Assembly: GCA_028565715.1 (NCBI GenBank)
Contig: JAOXYC010246122.1
Span: 1-10,262, forward strand
Reading direction: 5' to 3'
From: Phoronis pallida
Taxonomy: Eukaryota; Phoronida; Phoronidae
Length of the DNA: 10,262 bases
Below are positions 6,833 to 10,262 of this stretch, piece after piece. The translations under genes were made by a program, and so were the position numbers. Numbering within the stretch: the first letter of the stretch is position 1; each line of letters opens with the position of its first letter. The notes beneath the pieces are model-generated. The model was given only the letters and a program-made list of their open reading frames with translations. It was not told where the DNA came from and did no database searches.

Positions 6833-9800
6833 GTAGGAGGTTGGATTGTTCGGAAGTACATATAGTTGTAGACAATTCTGCCTTTGCTGAACTTTACCTA
6901 TACTATCGTACAACAATGTTAGTAAAAACAGGCACCGGTAAAGGTGACAAGTTTTTCTGGAAAATATTTTATTGAAACATTGCATTTGGTTTATCAATTT
7001 GCTGTGGAAAACATATTTTAAGATAGTCTCTCTGCGTTGAGTGAATACCCTCTATTTGTTTTTTTTAAATTTTTTTACTCAGCTTCAAGTAACACAACAA
7101 GACTTGAACACAACAATTCTTGTCCATTCTCCTTTTGACGCTATAGATTGGGACCAACGCAGAGAGAGTGTTTGTCTCTTATTCGTCAATTTACAATATA
7201 CTGTTTGTAACTTTAAACAGGTATCTCGTCAGAAAACGAGGCCAGGATAAATGATTATTTCGGAACGGCGACTCACAAACACGTCAAACGCATGGCAGCA
7301 AAGAAATTATTCAAAAAACTGAAAGTCACCGCAGACAAACCAGTTGTGACAAAGGATGATTTCGTGGAAGCGATAAAGTCAGAGGTTGAATTGGACTCTA
7401 GCGAGGAGAAGCTAGTAAAACGACTAGGTATATTGTTTAAGGATATTGTGTATCATTTGCTTTTTGCATTTTATATTTTTCGTAATTGGATATTGTACAC
7501 AAATCTGCTTTCGTAGGTTATTCTTTGGCATGAATATTTTTGATTATGATTTTACTCGAACATTTCTCGGAATGGGATATTGAATTTTACGCTCACTCAG
7601 CGTAAAATTCAATATCCCTTGTGGGCATCGGATGCCCACATTTTATTAAAGTCCTAAAATCAGCCGAACCGCTTGAAAATTTAAAAACGCGTTCAATGAA
7701 AAAACTGGGCTCGATTCACATTCACGAGTTTGATTCCCAGATCTGTTCCGAACTTTTCTGTCTTATTTTAATTAAAATCACTGTCGGCAGTAAAAGCATA
7801 CATTTATTTGTATTAATGAAAAATACCGACAACATCTCAGGTTATGTAGGAGGTTAATTGGCAATCCTCTTTCTTTGTCAAATAACAATGAAACAAAATA
7901 TTTTAAGCCCATGAAAGTATATTTTCATAATTTTAACAGTTTAGCATCTAAAAATTCCCAATATAGAAAATTTGGCAGTTTTGGGTGAAAATCTCTTTTT
8001 TCGAATTTAAAAATTTCGGAACTTCGATTCTCAAAAATGGCTCAAGATTTTCCATTGAAAATTTCAGAGCATCTCGTATACCATAAAACAAGCAAATGGT
8101 TTCTCAGTTTAGTAGAATTTTGCCTGGTGTGCGAGATATGGGATCACAAAAATCAAGACTGCAATTTTTTCGGCGAAATATCAAAACAATTCAGAGTCTT
8201 GATTTTTGAGACTTGACATCTCGGACACCAGGCAATATCATTTTCAAAACTGAGACGCCTTTTGCCAGTTCTATGGTATACAAGTATGCTCTGAAATTTT
8301 CAATAGAAAATCTTGAGCCATTTTTGAGAATCGATGTTCCGAATTCTAAAATTCCAAAAATTGGGAATTTCCCCCAAAACTGTCATATTTCTGAAGATAT
8401 GAGAATTTGATTTAAAAAATATGTACTATTTGATGGAATTACCCCGAATATACAATGAAACGTTTTAAAACATTTGTAGGATTGATTTTAATAAAGGAAA
8501 CACTGTGTTTATTGAAAAAAAAACTTTTTGAAAATCAACCTCCTACATATCCTTAATCCGTGTCTATATTTGTTTTCAACAACATTTTTTGTTTTAATAG
8601 CGAGCAAGATTGAAAAAGAAAATGTCCAAACTGAAGAAGAGTTTGTGAGCGTGGTGAAAAAACATATGAAAACTAGCTCACCACTTTACGTCGACACTCA
8701 GCAATACGAACAGACGTCTCTTAAAGATAAGGTAAAAATGCAACTTCCGTTTTGTTTTAATTTGAAACGGCCGATTTTTTAAAGATGATTAATTTACGAT
8801 ACGTAAAAAAGATATGGCAATGACGAGGTGGAAGAATTGGTCTTAAAACAACATTTAAAAGGTACTCCCGTCACAGTTTAAATGATAAACAGTATTAACG
8901 GAGGCATCGTGATGGTCCTACGCCATCATGGTCCTACGACACCATAGTTCTACGACACTATGGTCCTACGACATCATAGTCCAACGATTCCAAAAAACGA
9001 CATGGTGGTCCTACGATTGTGATAAAACAACATCATAGTCCTACGATTGTTTTTATAGCAATCGTTGGACTATGATGTCGTTTTATCGCAATCTTTGGAC
9101 CATCATGTCGTTTTATTCGAATCATAGGACCATGGTGTCGTTTTATCATCGTAGGACTATGATGTCGTATGACCATAGTGTCGTAGGACTATGATGTCGT
9201 AGGACCATAGTGTCGTTCGCAGGACCATCGTGTGTCCCCCGTATTAAACTTATTATCACGCATCCGTTATGCTTTTCAGGTATTGAAGTATCCCCTGAAG
9301 ACAGCGGAAGTGGTTGGCGTCCGCTTCTTGGAAGGAGCCGCAATGAACGGAACCCGATGGCTGCGTACCTTCGTACCGTACCGCCAGATTCAAATGATGA
9401 TAGTTTTCTGTGTATACAGTATAATCTCTCTAGAAGCTCTTCTCTTTGTAATTCCTTTAGTTCTATTTTATGGTGCTTTTTCTGTTATGGTGCTTACGAC
9501 TCTTCAAGTTTTGTATGGAAAGCAGAAAATTCGTAATCTTATTAAATGGGCAAAGATTCTCAACTATTTCGAGCCTGAAGTTGATGCCAATGTTGAAGAA
9601 ACAAAGAAAACGTTGAAAATCATCACCCCGTTTCTATGGAGATACTTGATATCGTTTATCCTTGCTTTGACTGCTTTCTCGTTAGCGAACACGTCATACA
9701 TCACGTGTCCAGAATGCACGGTTCTTTCGTTATTCATGGCAGCTGGTATGTTCTTGTCAACTCTGGACAATTTTGATACTTCAATTATCGTTTCTGGGTT

Positions 9801-10262
9801 TCTGAATTTAATTATTAGTTTGCCGTATATATTTACCAAATTTCCCAACATTCCTCTACTTTATCACCTAGTCGCCGTGATAACAAAACCGCTGTTCCGT
9901 CTTTCATTAATTCCAGGCTTTGTCCTAAACGTTAGTATCCCCGCCTTCGCTTACATTGCTATTCCCTTTGTGTTCTTTCACATGGCACGCCTGAAGGCTG
10001 GTCGGGGCCTTCACGTGGTTCTTATTCCCCATGTCGTTGCAGTTTCCTGGTGGCACATGGCCGTCATGTTCTTCTGCTCCTCCGCCTGGTTGGGCCTCCT
10101 GCGGGCCACGGCTGGGTATGCCCTGGCATTGATCCTCTTCCCCGTGACGAGCATCCTTATACTCGGCTCAGTTGTTATGGTTGTAGTGAAGCTATTCAGT
10201 TGGACCACACTCATTAAATGTGTGACTACAGTTTTACTGATTGCTCTTCCGATCCTGTTCAC
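6544..10262 (+). CDS. WFS1: Wolframin orthologue, spliced, 3' incomplete: join(6544-6832, 7221-7427, 8601-8731, 9280-10262)
   Basis: Wolframin is an ER multi-pass membrane protein that supports ER Ca2+ homeostasis and restrains unfolded-protein signalling; human loss causes Wolfram syndrome. The joined exons give 536 residues against 890 in human. They contain a Sel1-like repeat (about 20-90), a conserved S-E-N-E element (100-103), two EF-hand-like units (about 130-145 and 173-190), the junction K-V-L-K-Y-P-L matching human K-V-V-K-Y-P-L, F-E-P (306-308), a C-P-E-C motif (352-355) where human has C-I-P-C, and about eight or nine hydrophobic segments from residue 246 on. The N-terminus is roughly 90 residues shorter than human, lacking its proline-rich disordered tail. 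The frame is open at the right edge, so the rest of the membrane part and the luminal C-terminal domain are missing from the window, not from the gene. The assignment rests on remembered family sequence and no search was run. Confidence 0.93.
7027..7167. repeat. 12-bp inverted pair in WFS1 intron 1
   Basis: TCTCTCTGCGTT at 7027-7038 is the exact inverse of 7156-7167, enclosing about 117 bases that include T-rich runs. This could be a degenerate MITE of 141 bp or a chance pair; no target duplication is visible. It lies in the 388-bp intron 6833-7220 and would place the downstream arm about 53 bases before the acceptor. Apart from this pair, the intron shows only AT-rich sequence. Confidence 0.45.
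7221..7427 (+). CDS. WFS1: WFS1 coding exon 2: S-E-N-E element and first EF-hand-like unit
   Basis: It encodes residues 97-165 with split codons at both ends (phase 1 in, phase 1 out). The acceptor is AAACAG before GTATCT and the donor is CTAG before GTATAT. Joining to exon 1 restores G-I-S-S-E-N-E, which matches human G-I-T-S-E-N-E, so the junction is well supported. A basic helical part follows (K-R-M-A-A-K-K-L-F-K-K-L, about 120-131), then V-T-K-D-D-F-V-E-A-I-K, an EF-hand-like second helix. The stretch aligns with the part of human wolframin before its recognised pseudo-EF-hand. Starting translation at the internal ATG at 7292 would discard the conserved S-E-N-E residues, so I reject that start. 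Confidence 0.92.
7574..7618. repeat. Perfect 20-bp-arm hairpin in WFS1 intron 2
   Basis: GGGATATTGAATTTTACGCT at 7574-7593 pairs without mismatch with 7599-7618 around the five-base loop CACTC. It is about 150 bases downstream of the donor at 7428 and would be present in the pre-mRNA. The perfect arms suggest either recent formation or maintenance. It is followed after two bases by a second hairpin at 7621. Confidence 0.95.
7621..7639. repeat. Perfect 9-bp-arm hairpin directly after the 20-bp one
   Basis: GTGGGCATC at 7621-7629 pairs perfectly with GATGCCCAC at 7631-7639, with a single G between the arms. The two tandem stems are 2 bases apart. The open frame 7621-7857 that starts inside this hairpin has no recognisable domain and lies in an intron, so it is not annotated as a gene. 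Confidence 0.85.
7844..8548. mobile_element. Foldback element in WFS1 intron 2 (core 7955-8400)
   Basis: The core consists of inverted arms 7955-8160 and 8195-8400 around a loop of about 34 bases. Shared blocks are GCAGTTTTGGG or its variant, GATTCTCAAAAATGGCTCAAG, GAAAATTTCAGAGCAT, GTATACCATA, TTGCCTGGTGT and AAAAATCAAGACT. Divergence is moderate (very roughly one base in five). An outer exact 12-bp pair, ATGTAGGAGGTT at 7844-7855 and its inverse at 8537-8548, may be the true termini, giving 705 bp, but similarity between 7856-7954 and 8401-8536 is weak. The element fills most of the 1173-bp intron and its right limit lies about 50 bases before the acceptor at 8600. There is no coding capacity. 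Confidence 0.75.
8601..8731 (+). CDS. WFS1: WFS1 coding exon 3: second EF-hand-like unit
   Basis: It encodes the rest of codon 166 and residues 167-209. The acceptor is TTTTAATAG before CGAGCA and the donor is GATAAG before GTAAAA, phase 0. The segment A-S-K-I-E-K-E-N-V-Q-T-E-E-E-F-V-S-V-V-K-K aligns with human S-S-E-S-K-N-Y-I-A-L-D-D-F-V-E-I-T-K-K, the pseudo-EF-hand of wolframin. It then leads through a polar linker to L-K-D-K, which joins V-L-K-Y-P-L of the next exon. The linker is shorter than the acidic linker in human. The upstream part of the open frame (8528-8600) is intron sequence. Confidence 0.92.
8902..9235. repeat. Mirror-symmetric minisatellite palindrome in WFS1 intron 3
   Basis: Units built on GTCCTACGACAYCATA run rightward in the left half (cores starting at 8915, 8931, 8947, 8963, 8979, 9008, 9038), and their inverse, TCGTAGGAC-type, runs in the right half (cores ending at 9070, 9100, 9130, 9157, 9173, 9189, 9205, 9225). 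The spacing is 16 bases in the outer units and about 30 bases in the inner ones, where a TTTTATCG-type spacer is added. The centre is near 9054, where ACGATTG and CAATCGT close on an eleven-base core at 9049-9059. The array takes up about 60 percent of the 548-bp intron and ends about 44 bases before the acceptor at 9279. It has no coding role. Confidence 0.92.
9280..10262 (+). CDS. WFS1: WFS1 coding exon 4: multi-pass membrane region, open at the window edge
   Basis: It begins after GCTTTTCAG at 9271-9279 in phase 0 and encodes residues 210-536 without a stop up to the edge. V-L-K-Y-P-L opens it, matching human V-V-K-Y-P-L. Hydrophobic segments lie at about 246-287 (probably two), 328-346, 356-371, 378-394, 424-442, 455-475, 484-512 and 520-536. 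Landmarks shared with human are W-L plus a P at 236-242, F-V-I-P-L-V-L-F-Y at 265-273, N-Y-F-E-P at 304-308, C-P-E-C at 352-355 and G-L-L-R-A-T-A-G-Y at 481-489 (human G-L-L-R-A-S-I-G-Y). In human WFS1 the last exon likewise holds the whole membrane region and C-terminus, so this is probably the last exon. The part after about 9960 is clearly GC-richer than the earlier part. Confidence 0.95.

Noticed and set aside
6461-6997. Minus-strand and read-through frames around WFS1 exon 1
   Set aside because: The minus-strand frames are shadows of the coding exon, and the + frame after 6832 (to 6975) is intron sequence: joining at GTAGGA to 7221 restores conserved wolframin residues.
7292-7516. Start at the ATG at 7292 as a separate small gene
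   Set aside because: The bases 7221-7291 upstream of it encode the conserved wolframin S-E-N-E segment in the same frame, so the ATG is an internal methionine of exon 2.
7700-7745. tRNA-like sequence (GGGCTCGATT, GTTTGATTCCCAG)
   Set aside because: A GTTTGATTCC-like B box is suggested, but no acceptor stem, anticodon arm or A box fits around it.
8902-9235. CRISPR array
   Set aside because: The units are contiguous 16- or 30-base minisatellite units with repeated spacers, in two mirrored halves, inside an intron of an animal gene.
9146-9343. Minus-strand frame of 65 codons
   Set aside because: It is made of minisatellite units plus the antisense of the start of exon 4; the repeating residues come from the 16-base unit.
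10011-10262. Minus-strand frame of 83 codons at the right edge
   Set aside because: It is a shadow of the GC-rich part of the wolframin membrane exon on the other strand.

Overview
The window looks like nuclear DNA of an invertebrate animal. It is AT-rich, its one convincing gene is split by small GT-AG introns, and everything else is non-coding and crowded with inverted-repeat elements. No bacterial operon, rRNA, tRNA or CRISPR array was recognised. The animal group cannot be fixed from the sequence; a mollusc, a lower deuterostome or another invertebrate would all fit.

The gene is on the + strand from about 6533 to beyond the right edge. Four exons (6544-6832, 7221-7427, 8601-8731, 9280-10262) join in frame, with phases 1, 1 and 0, into 536 residues of a wolframin (WFS1) orthologue, the ER multi-pass membrane protein of Ca2+ homeostasis and the unfolded-protein response. 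The order is a Sel1-like repeat, a helical segment with two EF-hand-like units, then many hydrophobic segments in one large exon still open at 10262. The 3' part of that exon, including any luminal C-terminal domain, lies outside the window. A good splice acceptor just before the ATG implies at least one upstream exon, probably 5' UTR, which I cannot place with confidence.

The left 6.5 kb is a repeat field. A roughly 1.1 kb unit occurs twice in direct orientation (754-2027 and 2318-3855). Both copies carry the same nested element with 51-bp inverted ends (1115-1350, 2635-2869). Copy A alone has a 117-bp MITE (1593-1709) and a second arm that makes a long hairpin (914-1003). Copy B alone has a 452-bp insertion (3218-3669) flanked by a 7-bp duplication. 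Each copy therefore preserves the empty site of the other's insertion. Then come a large foldback element (3968-4429), featureless AT-rich DNA, a short GC-rich patch (5389-5438), a small palindromic MITE (5656-5729), what looks like the antisense 3' end of a LINE (5794-5935), and another inverted-repeat element (6031-6368).

Every WFS1 intron in the window also holds inverted-repeat structure: a 141-bp pair of 12-mers in the first, two tight hairpins and a foldback of about 450-700 bp in the second, and in the third a mirror-symmetric minisatellite whose units change from 16-bp to 30-bp spacing toward the centre. That minisatellite is the most unusual structure here. No new multi-gene system was found; the interest lies in the repeat architecture and in the paired EF-hand-like exons of the wolframin gene.
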